Notes: generated from the letters alone by a model not told the origin. Counted from the stretch's first letter, positions 27,401 to 35,863 are shown. The stretch is DNA of 64,000 nucleotides from Ardenticatenaceae bacterium (GCA_011525915.1 WYBM01000071.1:102316-166315); one strand, 5' to 3'. Made by a program: numbers and translations.

Positions 27401-27643
27401 GATAAAATGGACCAAATCGGGCCAGAAGCCGGCAATGTTTCCGTCCGAATCGGTGTATAGTTTGGGCGGATTTTCGTAAAAGCCTACGCGCACCAGGAGT
27501 AAGTTCTCTGTTTGCTGGGTGTCATCATCAGCCTGCTGCGCCAAGGTGCTATTTGGCAGTATCAATGGCACCAGCAAAAGGAGCAGTAACATGCCCAAAG
27601 TGCCTGCCTTAGTAAAGTAACAAGAATGTTGTTTACCTGTCAT
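24434..27643 (-). CDS. hybrid histidine kinase with periplasmic solute-binding sensor
   Basis: 1069 residues. A signal/transmembrane segment (residues about 15-33) is followed by a bacterial SBP type 3 domain (about 47-285; VRVGFYENPPKLYTDSDGNI, VDAGVTNKDFG), a transmembrane helix (about 292-312), three PAS domains (FEHATDGIFIADQTG; a PAS with PAC ending GIVRDITERK; another with GVLQDITERK and a third before the kinase), a HisKA box with LAAGIAHDFNNIMAT (His near 709), ATPase (NARDAMPDGG, DTGAGIPP, GNGLGLAQVYGIVGQHGG) and a receiver (Asp near 1001 in LIVSDVIMP). No ACGGCCGT site was seen in this 3.2-kb gene, which is unusual here. The ligand is probably a small solute such as an amino acid, as in EvgS/BvgS-type kinases. 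Confidence 0.92.
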   Translation of the reverse strand: MTGKQHSCYFTKAGTLGMLLLLLLVPLILPNSTLAQQADDDTQQTENLLLVRVGFYENPPKLYTDSDGNIAGFWPDLVHFIAAEEGWQVEWVPGTWGEGLARLEQNQIDIMPDVAWSEPRSQIYVFSTQKVLVSWSRLYARPGVHIETALDLEGKVIAGLAGSINYDGPEGIKDIAAQFDVQATFVDMHDYTEVFQALQDGVVDAGVTNKDFGNQNESKYHVERTPFIFQPVHIEFAFPKDGELTALLLPRIDDHIKALKANENSIYYQALEKHLEQKAAETFVEIIPPWVKDLLWVGGGLILFLLAVSMTSRAKVRRRTFELRKSEENYRTLFEHATDGIFIADQTGHYLEVNRRACTMLGYTRDELLSMHMTDLIAPEDLTATPLRMEELLAGQMIIIERRLLCKNGARLPVEISGRLMPDGNLQGIVRDITERKRATQILEENQKILSRASKIASMGSWTSSFVTNELKWSKELYDIVGLDPNTFQPTHMSWNMIVHPDERDYVQQRLEKAMVGDEQYDVDFRFIRGDGEERFARAILEVTFDDDGNPVSSLGVLQDITERKLVQAERERLAAQIHKQAWQLKLILDTVPAGVLLLDAEAQILQANATAEKDLPLLAGVAVGDTLTRLGNQTLTELLTSPPTKGLWHEIKADKRTFEVIAHPAETGSEPGQWVLVVNDVTQEQEIQTQLWQQERLAAVGQLAAGIAHDFNNIMATIILFSQMLIRSNGLLPQERERITTINQQAWYASQLITQILDFSRQSVLHLHPLDLLPLLKEQIKLLKRTLPEHIEVELACKPGVYTVNADPTRMQQILTNLAVNARDAMPDGGRLRVQMKQVAVESGGLCTLPEVKPGNWIALNIEDTGAGIPPDVLPYVFEPFFTTKGPGEGNGLGLAQVYGIVGQHGGHINVTSQPGQGAAFTIYLPALEALPVEPTPPKEASFPQGHGELVLVVEDDVTLRATLVTVLQEWNYQTLQATNGRKALTLMDKQGEHISLIVSDVIMPKMGGRALLYALREKGWHTPVIMLTGHPMDENLGELQAQGVSAWLTKPLSLERLAYTLASALHE

Positions 27644-27978
27644 CAGTTATTCCTCTTCGTGACCATCTAAAACCATTCTCGTTTTACCGCAGGTAAGGCC
27701 ACTTTACGTTTGTCTGTCAGTACCATACCTTATGGATGGACAGGCCCCTGGTACCAGTCATCAGAAGTCAGTAACCAGTGGTCAGCAGACGTTTACGGGT
27801 GTCAGGCCTTACTGACCACTGGCCACTGATTACTGAAAACGGGCATCAGTTTGCCAACCAAAGGTCAGTGGCAGTGATTATAACTGAAATATCTCTATAA
27901 CTTTGTGGTTAGTTTCGCCCAGGTGCGTCTGGAGGACATGTTTCATTAACATGCAAGCAGGAAAGTTTCAATGGCTCC
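27644..27978. other. intergenic region with heptad repeat
   Basis: 335 bases between the hybrid kinase and the 3' end of the FHIPEP operon. The main content is the heptad repeat at 27755-27838. No gene is visible and no clear terminator for the operon was found. Confidence 0.55.
27755..27838. repeat. heptad-periodic inverted repeat
   Basis: Left part: five consecutive 7-mers beginning CAG (CAGTCAT, CAGAAGT, CAGTAAC, CAGTGGT, CAGCAGA). Right part from 27811: four 7-mers beginning ACTG (ACTGACC, ACTGGCC, ACTGATT, ACTGAAA). The two parts are roughly reverse complements, so the whole can fold. Confidence 0.7.
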
Positions 27979-29658
27979 TTACAAAGAAATGCGGGCGATC
28001 GGTTGAATGTTGAGCCAGGGAGAAAGCTCCTGGTAAGCCACCACAGGCAGGTGAGGGAAGCGGGAGGCAATGAGGGCGTGAAACACAGGGCGCACCTCGC
28101 TGGTGGTCAATACGGACACTTGAGAGTCGGCCGGCATGTAGGTGATTTCGTCGGCAACGGCCGTCAAAATCTCTTCTTTTTCCGCAGCGCTCAGGTTGGC
28201 CAGGGAAGCTTGAGCTCCGGCCGCGGCATGTTCCAGCAGCCGCTGCTCAATGGTGGGGTCCAGTAAGTAGACAATCAGGGTGCTTTGGCCGCGTGTATAT
28301 TTATGGCTGATGTAGTTTTTCATCATCGTCCGTACATAAGCCGTTATGTTCGCCGGATCATTCAGCCAGGCCGGCGTGGGGGGGGCCTGTACAGACAAAC
28401 GTGCGTCAAAAATGATATGTTTGGCACTATCGGCCACAATATAATCAAAGTCAAGCATGGCCTGTAGAACCTGGCGCAGGTTGCGCATGGAAAGCGCTTC
28501 CGCCAGCAGCTGCCGCAAGACCTGGGTGATGGTTGGCAGATCATAGCGAGTGTAGACGGCCGTGATCAGCGCCGGCAGCCGTGTCTGTAAATCATCCAGA
28601 TGGCCAGCTGCGTTTGCCTGGCTGAAGAAACAGGCAGCTTGTTGGCGCAGCTCAGCGCTGAGCGCCAGAATAAGAAAGCCCCACGGCGTCCAGACGGTCA
28701 GTCTAGCGGCGGTGGCGGCATCTGCCTGGGCTGCGGGAATGATGCTGTGACTATGGCGGTTGGCCGGATTGGGAAAGGGTTGCCCTGTGATGCTCAGCAA
28801 TCTCAACCGATCCGGTGTATCATTCACCAGCCTTTGCTCTGGTTCCAGGCCACGCCAGGGCAGCGTGGGCAGATCATTAAGCTGGAAGTAAAAGCTCCCC
28901 GGCGGCAGCGACGCATCTATCACCCAGACGATATCTGGGTAGTGAATGCCCAATTCATAAAACAAGCCATCACGCATCAGATCAAACGCCTGCTCATCGT
29001 CTGGTGTGGCGGTGGTTGTCAGCGCCTGTAAATACGCTGGTGCCCAATGAATTTTAATGGCAGCCGGGCGCAAGGCGGTGATGATCGCTTCCGTCGCGGC
29101 CGCCTGGTGAATGCCTGCTTCTGCCAGGCCGCGGGCCACGGCCGTGACATTTGCCAGGGAAAGTCGCTGTTGCAAAACGGCCGTTAATACCCTGTGCAGC
29201 CAGGCTACATCCAGCGGTTTATCCCCTAAATGGTTGGCCAGCATTCCCCGGTAACGGGCAGCGCCGGACGGGGTCAACAGCAACTGGGGCTGGCTGCGCA
29301 AGATTTCCTGGCAGGCCAGGCGCACAAACTCGGTTGCCTCTGTGGGTGACAGGGCCGCTACGGCCGGCCATAAGCCGGTGATGCCCAGATGAACTCCCTG
29401 GAGCCAATGATAGACACGGTGCAGAAGCTGGTCAGCAAACCAAAGAGGCTGACCATCCAGAGAAATGGTGAGCGAAAAACCGGTCAGAGACGTGGGTTCG
29501 GCCACGGCCGTGGCCAGTTGTACTGGAATGCCCAGATGATCTAACAATGACTGACCATCTTCGGTGACGCTGGCGCGCAGGCTTATGGGGTCCAAATGCC
29601 TGGCCAGCTTGGCTGATAGGGTTAACGTCAGGTTAAGGGTGGGAGGCAGTGTATCCAT
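27979..29658 (-). CDS. double FHIPEP-like (FlhA/SctV cytoplasmic domain) protein
   Basis: 559 residues, no membrane segment or signal. Residues about 200-559 line up in order with the cytoplasmic domain of FlhA/SctV: a short opening (IKIHWAPAYLQAL), 'ELGIHYPDIVWVIDASLPPG' in place of the usual L-P-x-V-R-x-N...LPP, a helix block (ITQVLRQLLAEALSMRNLRQ), YVRTMMKNYISHKY, LLDPTIEQRLL, and the closing 'VLTTSEVRPVFHALI ... LPVVAYQEL'. Residues 1-195 look like a shortened extra copy (LHRVLTAVLQQRLSLANVTA mirrors the helix block). The export-gate membrane half and the FHIPEP signature itself are absent. Its ATG overlaps the stop of the TPR gene by one base (TGATG), so they are translationally coupled. 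Role unknown; I infer a ring or adaptor subunit. Confidence 0.7.
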   Translation of the reverse strand: MDTLPPTLNLTLTLSAKLARHLDPISLRASVTEDGQSLLDHLGIPVQLATAVAEPTSLTGFSLTISLDGQPLWFADQLLHRVYHWLQGVHLGITGLWPAVAALSPTEATEFVRLACQEILRSQPQLLLTPSGAARYRGMLANHLGDKPLDVAWLHRVLTAVLQQRLSLANVTAVARGLAEAGIHQAAATEAIITALRPAAIKIHWAPAYLQALTTTATPDDEQAFDLMRDGLFYELGIHYPDIVWVIDASLPPGSFYFQLNDLPTLPWRGLEPEQRLVNDTPDRLRLLSITGQPFPNPANRHSHSIIPAAQADAATAARLTVWTPWGFLILALSAELRQQAACFFSQANAAGHLDDLQTRLPALITAVYTRYDLPTITQVLRQLLAEALSMRNLRQVLQAMLDFDYIVADSAKHIIFDARLSVQAPPTPAWLNDPANITAYVRTMMKNYISHKYTRGQSTLIVYLLDPTIEQRLLEHAAAGAQASLANLSAAEKEEILTAVADEITYMPADSQVSVLTTSEVRPVFHALIASRFPHLPVVAYQELSPWLNIQPIARISL

Positions 29659-32600
29659 CAGGTGCTGTCCGGGGGCTGGTCGCGCACTTCTTCACGGGCG
29701 ATCACCAGCAGATGGGGGATTTCCAACTCTACCAGGCGGCGCAAAAACGGCCGTACGTCTGCGCTTTCTGTCACCAAGACTACATCTTCATCATGTTCGG
29801 CCACAAGGTCACGGATAGTCTCCAGTAATTCCTGGGTCTGCTCTGGTGGAATAGCAAAGAAGTGCTTGTTGTTTTGTTTCACCAGCCAGTGGGTTATCTC
29901 TTGCTCTACAGCCGCGGGCACGGGCACACGCTGGTCGCCAGGCTGGTTGCCGGGCAAGTAGGCGGCTAACCGGCAGCGTACCTGCCGCAGCACATCGTGC
30001 CCATCATCGTCTGGCAGCCCCGTCTGCTGCACGGTTTCCAAGATCGTTTGCCAGGGGGCGATGGAGACCTGTTCGGCCAGCAAAGCACGCAGCAGCCGGC
30101 CAAAACGGAGCACGGCCGTCTGGTCTGGCAGCGCCGCGGCTACCAGGTCTGCCCCGCCTGCTTCACGGTAATCGGCCAGCAAATCGGCCACTTCTTGTAT
30201 ACCAACATAGGTGGGCAGGTTCTGCCGCAGCAGCGCCTCAACGTGGTGCACAATGTACAACCAGGGGTCTTCCCATACTGTCAGGCCATGTGCCTGAGCC
30301 TGGGCGGCCTCTGCCGGCTCAAGCCAACAGCCAGGGGCATTACGGTCTGGTCGCTCCTGGGTTTGGGCCACCGCAATACCTAATGCTGCCAGCGTTTCTG
30401 GCGATTCTGGACAATAATAATTGTCCGGTTCCAGATAGCGCAACACCAGTGGTATTTCATCGAGCATGATCAAGTAGCTGGCGGGGGGCATATCGGTATC
30501 ATTACTGCGCACACGCACACCAGGGACTGTGATCCCCATTTCTTCCTTCAGGCGAGCACGCATCGCTGGAATATAGTCGGTGAACAGAACCCAGGTGTCT
30601 GTGTTAGTATCGTCTGGTATCAAATCTATGGCTGCTTCCACGGCAATGGGCGTGACGGCCGTTAAAAAACTGCTGGCGTCATTTTGCCCGGCCATCAGGC
30701 GGAAGCGCCGGTGGAGGTAGTGCTGCCCGGCTTCCAGGGCCGCGGCCAGGTAGGCGCCGTAGGCATCGTTAGTTGCCTGCATCGTCTGCCAGGCAGCCCA
30801 CAACTGCCAGAAGTGGGCCAGGTCTGGCAGGGCCTCCAGGCAAAGTGTGGCCAGGGCTGTCCCTGGGTCTATGGCCTCGCCTGTGGCCCCTTCCACCTGG
30901 CTGTTGTGGGCCAGTTTTGGCAGCGCCATGTAGAAATAGTCTTGTGCTGCCTGGTCATTGCCCAAACCTACATAAGCCGACCCGGCCAGCGTTTCCAGCG
31001 CGGCCTGGGCTGCCGGTGCCGGCTCCCAATCGGCGTCACGTAACCGGTCAGCCAACACCAGGGCGCGGGCGAATTGGCGGGCTTGCAGGGCATTGACCAC
31101 GGCCGTCATGCGTTGTTCTTGAATGTGGGCCAGGCCCAGCCGGGCTTCCGGGAAAAGACCATGTTTGGTGAGTGCCGTGTAAAGACGCACGGCAGCGGGC
31201 ATGTCCTGCTGGGCAGTATATAGGCGCGCCAGCCCCGCCTGCACTGCCAGCCAGATGTCATTGTCTTCACGGCCGTCTAGAAAAGTTAGAATATCTTCCA
31301 TTTCTTCAATGGGGGAGATGCCCGTTTGTAACGGCCAGTCAGCCAATGTTTGCAGCTTGTCGCTAACGGCCTGACGCCAGTTGACAATGTGTGCTTCTAA
31401 CTCGGCCGCATGAGGCCATGCTTCTCTGCGGGCTGCCTTGGCCAACCCCTCTATGTCCAGGCGAAGACTATCCAGGTGTTGGCGATGTACAGAACGCCGC
31501 AGTGCCTCATCGAAGCGTTCGTGGGCCTGTTTCCAATCACCCCGTCTGGCCCAGCACAGGAGCAGTTGTTTGATGGCCGAGCGCCTGTTGGGCCACTCTG
31601 CTAACCGGGATTGGGCCAGGGTGATGGCGGTGTCTACATCGCCTAAATTATAGGCGGCGCTGGCGAAGGAGAGTGTATAACTCTGATAATCAGGGTCTTC
31701 CTGCTTGCTGGCTATCCATTCATAGTCAGAGCGGGCCTCAGACCACCGCTCCAGGTTATCCAGCACGGCGGCGTGTACTTCCCGGCCCCATAGATCGGTG
31801 GGGTACATTTCCAGGTAGTTTTGAATGCAGGCTAAAGCTTCCTGGTGCCGTTCCTGGTAGGTATAAATAATGGTCCGCCAGCCGTCGTAAAACGGCCGTG
31901 TTGTTTCCCCATCCTGCTGCTGCAGCTGGTCTACCAATGTCAGCGCCTGGTCATACTGCCCCACGTTGATGTAAATGGGAGCGCGTTCAGCTATCACTTC
32001 TTCATGGGTGGCATCCAGGGCCACAGCCTGTTCAATGGCGTAAAGGGCGTTTATGTCGGCGTTAAGATAGCGATAAGTTTGTGCCAGGCGCGCCCAACGA
32101 CGGACTTCTGGTTCAAGCAGCAGGGCTTTTTCCAGGCAGACAAGCGCCTGCCAAAGTTGGGTTTGTGCGCCTTCATCGCCACGGCGAGACAGTAGTTCAC
32201 ACAGGCGGGCACGGGCCAGATATACCCAGGAGGTGGCCTTGTCTGGCAGTTGGCGCCGGATACCCTCTTCCCAATACATTACACCCTGTTGGGCTACGGC
32301 AAAATCAATGTAATGAGGGGGGTCACTGGTGTTAGCACGGACGCGGTAAATATCTGCCAGATACCAGTAAGGCTGGGCCAGTCTGTCGTTACATTGGGCG
32401 GCCGCCTGCAAATGGGTCACGGCCGTATCGTAATCACCCTGCCAATAGGCGTGACGGCCGGCTTCCAACAGTGCCTGCCCGGCCTCTTCTTCCCGATTGA
32501 GCGCCGCCAGGATCTCCCCTTTTAGCTGCCACGCCGGAATTTGTGGATACGTTGCCTGGCCCTCCATGCCCACTTCCAGGGCCTGTTCTACCTTTTCCAG

Positions 32601-33968
32601 AGCGCGGGTTAACAGCCATTTGGTTAGCAGCGGCTTTGTTTGATCAGACAAACGACCCACTTCGACCAGCGCGCGGCTCAATAATTGGGTCATACGCTGC
32701 ATGGTTGATGGTGTCGTCTGGCTTTCAGGCGCGGCCTGGTCGTCCTGTGGCTCAGCTGACACAAGGTCGTCCAGGCCACTCTGCGGTTCGCTGCCCATAA
32801 CGGCCTGCACCAACTGCTGCAGCGACGAGTCATTCAGGGTAGAGAGTAACTTAAAAACCTGGAAGTACCCTAACGCCAGGAAGTAGCTGGTGTTGCCGCT
32901 TTGGCCCCAGGTTACCTGGCGCAGTCGTTGGAATTGGGGGATAAAATCAGCCAGACCATAATGGTCTACGTACCGCCGCAGCAAACGAACAGCCTGTTCC
33001 TGGTCAATTTGCCCTTCCACCAGCGCCTGGATACGCTGGAAGGTGAGGGTAGGATGGCCAGGCTTGTTTTCCAGCGCAATATTCACGGTGTCCAGGGCTT
33101 CATCATAACGTTGTAAGGCCAGAAATGCCTGAATTTGCAATAGGCGCGTTTCCACTTCTAGTTCCGGGCTGTCAGGCCCCGATTGCAAAATGGCCACGGC
33201 CGTGTCTAGGGCGGCCTGGGCATGGTTAACACCCAGGTAGCTGCGCCCCATAATCAGGCGCATCTTGTTGTAGAAGGGGGAGGCAGGTTGTAGTTTGTCT
33301 TTGATAAGTTGTAATGCCTGCACATAATCACCGCGATCTTCTAACAACTGGGCCAGCTTTAAGGTGATGGCGTTCAGACGTTCCGGGTGATGGTCATTGG
33401 CGGCCAGGGCTGCCGCCTGTTGGAGTTCCATCAGGGCAAAGTCATGGTTGCCCACACGCCAGTTGGCTTCACCCAACCCCTCCAGAATGCGCGGGTCCTG
33501 TGGCCAGACAGCTTGAGAGCGCTCAAACAAAGGGAAACATTGTTGGTAACGCCCGGCATAGAGGTTGGCGCGGGCTAAAAGGAGAGACACTTCGGCGGCA
33601 TCCTGGTCATCCAGGTCTGTCAGGTTCAGGCTGTTGGCCCACTCTTGCAAAATCCAATGAAGGTCAGCTATGGGCGTGTCTCGATTGATCAGGTTCTGGG
33701 CAAAGGGGAGCAGTTGGTCACAAGTAGCCGGTTCTTCGGCGGCAGCGGTCAGGTAGTGACGCAGCGCCAGCGAGGTCGCTTTATGCGCATCATAGACCTT
33801 GCCCAGCAGGAAATGGATCTCCCAGGCCAGGGGAAGCTGGCCCTGGGACGCCAGGGCTTGATTCAGCGAGGCCAGCGCCTGTTCATGCTGGCCCTGCTGA
33901 AAGAGGGCACGTCCCAGTTCAAAGTAGAGTTCGCGCAACGGCCGTGGCTGATCATACTGTACCAACAT
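29658..33968 (-). CDS. giant TPR protein with C-terminal FHIPEP-like domain
   Basis: 1436 residues. Residues 1 to about 1090 are TPR and TPR-like helices (LYFELGRALFQQGQHEQALA, QKGQYD-type turns such as NVGQYDQALTLVDQL). Residues about 1100-1436 match the FlhA/SctV cytoplasmic domain in length and order: 'TPIAVEAAIDLIPDD', 'MRARLKEEMGITVPGVRVRS', 'MPPASYLIMLDEIPL', a 'GCWLEPAEA' loop, 'YIVHHVEALLRQNLPTYVG', 'LRFGRLLRALLAEQVSIAPW', and the end 'VTESADVRPFLRRLVELEIP'. No membrane half. Two bases separate it from the CHAT gene before it, and it overlaps the next start by one base. I infer a sensor/scaffold that controls the CHAT protease. Confidence 0.75.
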   Translation of the reverse strand: MLVQYDQPRPLRELYFELGRALFQQGQHEQALASLNQALASQGQLPLAWEIHFLLGKVYDAHKATSLALRHYLTAAAEEPATCDQLLPFAQNLINRDTPIADLHWILQEWANSLNLTDLDDQDAAEVSLLLARANLYAGRYQQCFPLFERSQAVWPQDPRILEGLGEANWRVGNHDFALMELQQAAALAANDHHPERLNAITLKLAQLLEDRGDYVQALQLIKDKLQPASPFYNKMRLIMGRSYLGVNHAQAALDTAVAILQSGPDSPELEVETRLLQIQAFLALQRYDEALDTVNIALENKPGHPTLTFQRIQALVEGQIDQEQAVRLLRRYVDHYGLADFIPQFQRLRQVTWGQSGNTSYFLALGYFQVFKLLSTLNDSSLQQLVQAVMGSEPQSGLDDLVSAEPQDDQAAPESQTTPSTMQRMTQLLSRALVEVGRLSDQTKPLLTKWLLTRALEKVEQALEVGMEGQATYPQIPAWQLKGEILAALNREEEAGQALLEAGRHAYWQGDYDTAVTHLQAAAQCNDRLAQPYWYLADIYRVRANTSDPPHYIDFAVAQQGVMYWEEGIRRQLPDKATSWVYLARARLCELLSRRGDEGAQTQLWQALVCLEKALLLEPEVRRWARLAQTYRYLNADINALYAIEQAVALDATHEEVIAERAPIYINVGQYDQALTLVDQLQQQDGETTRPFYDGWRTIIYTYQERHQEALACIQNYLEMYPTDLWGREVHAAVLDNLERWSEARSDYEWIASKQEDPDYQSYTLSFASAAYNLGDVDTAITLAQSRLAEWPNRRSAIKQLLLCWARRGDWKQAHERFDEALRRSVHRQHLDSLRLDIEGLAKAARREAWPHAAELEAHIVNWRQAVSDKLQTLADWPLQTGISPIEEMEDILTFLDGREDNDIWLAVQAGLARLYTAQQDMPAAVRLYTALTKHGLFPEARLGLAHIQEQRMTAVVNALQARQFARALVLADRLRDADWEPAPAAQAALETLAGSAYVGLGNDQAAQDYFYMALPKLAHNSQVEGATGEAIDPGTALATLCLEALPDLAHFWQLWAAWQTMQATNDAYGAYLAAALEAGQHYLHRRFRLMAGQNDASSFLTAVTPIAVEAAIDLIPDDTNTDTWVLFTDYIPAMRARLKEEMGITVPGVRVRSNDTDMPPASYLIMLDEIPLVLRYLEPDNYYCPESPETLAALGIAVAQTQERPDRNAPGCWLEPAEAAQAQAHGLTVWEDPWLYIVHHVEALLRQNLPTYVGIQEVADLLADYREAGGADLVAAALPDQTAVLRFGRLLRALLAEQVSIAPWQTILETVQQTGLPDDDGHDVLRQVRCRLAAYLPGNQPGDQRVPVPAAVEQEITHWLVKQNNKHFFAIPPEQTQELLETIRDLVAEHDEDVVLVTESADVRPFLRRLVELEIPHLLVIAREEVRDQPPDST

Positions 33969-33970
33969 GA

Positions 33971-35653
33971 CTACCCTTGCGCCTCGTCAGGAAGGTCAGG
34001 CCGCAGCCAGCTTCCCGTAATGTGCTGTTTGTCTGTATTTGGTTTGGTGTCACGCGCATCTTCCGAGGGCAGGTTGGGTAAGGGGCCAATAGGCGGCGTA
34101 TTTTGGGCGAGGCTCTTTTGCATAGCCAGGTATTTGTCCAGTTCACTGGGCCACGGTACATTTTTGCGTTTCTCTTTCAAAATCCGCACCAGTTCCGGTA
34201 AACGATTGCGACCTTGAAGCAGGTTGATCAACATACCCATGCGCTGAATAAGGGTGCCGGAGCTTATTTCCGCCTCGCTCACATCTACGTAAAATAACAG
34301 GTCTACAAAGTCGCCTTCACTACCGAAGTAAGTCTTTAGAAAGTCATAGACCAGAATCCTGACGGTCTGGTAGTCAGGCTCACCGGGTGCTCCAGATAAA
34401 CCGGCCATCGGCTGTTCTGGCTGGGCGGCATTGGTAGACCGGGCGCGCCCCAGGTGGCCAATGATCCCCGGCTGCACAGCGGCTGGCTGTTCGGCCGCGG
34501 TTTCTTGCAGCGGACAAATAATTTGCAGGCCATGCTGCCGCGCATAGAGTACAGGCAGACCATAGGCTTGAAAAGGCTTATGGTTCTGGTCTAAAAAGGT
34601 GGCGATCCTGTCGCGTCCTTTTTGCACGGCCGTTTCCAGTGTGGTTTTGTCATCTAACAGCGTATTATAAAAATCCCGCACAAAAAGGTCGGCCGCCCCT
34701 TCGTCTACACGATAGTGCATGGCCACCACGGCCGGGATGTCCATTTCGGCCAGTCGTTGGGCCAGGCTGGCGATAGCCTGGTCTGACCGCGAGCCCCCGC
34801 TGCGGCAGGCCTGTAGGAAGATAAGCTTAAGGTCCTTGTTGCGGGCAATGATTTCGACAAATTGCTCCTCATTAATGGGGTTCATGTCTCTAGCTTCCGT
34901 ATCTTCGGTCATAAAGGCAATCTGGCTCAGGCAGCGGCCATTTTGGGTCACGTAACGGCCGTGGCCCAAAAAGTGGATAATGTGTGGCCGGTAATCTTCT
35001 ACCTCTGCGCCGAAGCGGTAAAACGTAGCCGAAGGCTCGCCGCTGTCGGTAAGCGGTTTAACAGCTTTGACTTCCACGGTTTTATAACGATCTTTTAGCT
35101 TACGTATGGTTCCTAAAACTTTTTCATAACGTACGGCCGGCAGCGTTTCCACCTCTGGGCTGGTAGCAAAAAAGAGCGTGCGTAACCGGGTACCGGGAAT
35201 CTCCAGACGAGGGTCACTGGGCACCTCCCCCAATGCAGGCATAAAATGACGTGTTAACAACAGGTTGGTGCGTGACGTTAAGAAAAAGCCATGGTTCTCA
35301 TTGGTGGGGCAATAAATGTGTTCCCAAGGCCAACCGGCCATCTCATGCTGTTCGGTGCCAAATTCCAATGAAAGGTGCACAGGGGCATTGGCATCGGCCA
35401 GAATCTGATTGATGGTGGGGGCAATGCCATTGCTAAAGAGGACGTTGTAAAGATGTTGGCCAAAGATACTTAATTCATCCTGCTGCCGTAGGCGGTCATC
35501 ACGCAGCAGGTTAACAAATAACTCAATGGTTTGCCACTGTAGGTCAGACAAGTCTATATGGCTGACAATTGGGTCATCGTCATCTACTTTAGCTTCAATC
35601 TGCCTGTCATTTTGGATGCAGAGCCGCAGCCGCTTAAACGCTTGATCTGGCAT
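33971..35653 (-). CDS. CHAT-domain (caspase-like) protease with C-terminal effector-associated-like domain
   Basis: 560 residues. Residues about 90-380 form a CHAT domain: LPWE-like 'AGWPWEHIYCP', then the catalytic His in HIIHFLGHGRYV and the catalytic Cys in LIFLQACRSGGSR, followed by 'IPAVVAMHYRVDEGAADLF' and 'FYNTLLDDKTTLETAV', typical of CHAT. After a linker, residues about 435-510 (VRILVYDFLKTYFGSEGDF ... LINLLQGRNRLPELVRIL) resemble the small helical effector-associated (EAD/death-like) domains of bacterial conflict proteins. It is the first gene of the operon. Both catalytic residues are intact, so I expect an active cysteine protease whose target is unknown. Confidence 0.85.
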   Translation of the reverse strand: MPDQAFKRLRLCIQNDRQIEAKVDDDDPIVSHIDLSDLQWQTIELFVNLLRDDRLRQQDELSIFGQHLYNVLFSNGIAPTINQILADANAPVHLSLEFGTEQHEMAGWPWEHIYCPTNENHGFFLTSRTNLLLTRHFMPALGEVPSDPRLEIPGTRLRTLFFATSPEVETLPAVRYEKVLGTIRKLKDRYKTVEVKAVKPLTDSGEPSATFYRFGAEVEDYRPHIIHFLGHGRYVTQNGRCLSQIAFMTEDTEARDMNPINEEQFVEIIARNKDLKLIFLQACRSGGSRSDQAIASLAQRLAEMDIPAVVAMHYRVDEGAADLFVRDFYNTLLDDKTTLETAVQKGRDRIATFLDQNHKPFQAYGLPVLYARQHGLQIICPLQETAAEQPAAVQPGIIGHLGRARSTNAAQPEQPMAGLSGAPGEPDYQTVRILVYDFLKTYFGSEGDFVDLLFYVDVSEAEISSGTLIQRMGMLINLLQGRNRLPELVRILKEKRKNVPWPSELDKYLAMQKSLAQNTPPIGPLPNLPSEDARDTKPNTDKQHITGSWLRPDLPDEAQG

Positions 35654-35698
35654 ATCATCCTGTTACAGTACAGCGCCGCTTGATACGGCCGTGTGTAA

Positions 35699-35810
35699 GG
35701 TAAACCGCACAAAGTTTTCGCAAATCCAGCGCCACGGTTTTGTGCGGTTTACCCGAGGAATCGACAATATCTGAAGCGATTTTAGTTTTGAATTATTGTT
35801 GCCGATTACC
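35699..35810 (-). repeat. two-hairpin dispersed repeat, copy B
   Basis: 112 bp. On the minus strand it starts GGTAATCGGCAACAATAATT and ends TTTGTGCGGTTTACC, collinear with copies A and C. Hairpin 2 pairs AAACCGCACAAA with TTTGTGCGGTTT perfectly. It lies between the likely CHAT-operon promoter (35836-35863) and the CHAT start, so it should form in the leader RNA. Confidence 0.8.
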
Positions 35811-35835
35811 AAAGACACCAATCATAAATAATCCT

Positions 35836-35863
35836 ATTATAAGCCAGCCCATGAGAATGTAAA
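35836..35863 (-). promoter_or_regulatory. promoter for the CHAT-TPR-FHIPEP operon
   Basis: On the minus strand TTTACA (forward 35858-35863), 16-base spacer, and a perfect TATAAT (forward 35836-35841). It implies a leader of about 175 bases that includes repeat copy B. Confidence 0.55.

Noticed and set aside
27979..33968. Flagellar or type III secretion locus
   Set aside because: Only the soluble cytoplasmic-domain fold is present; membrane half, ATPase, and ring or needle genes are missing.
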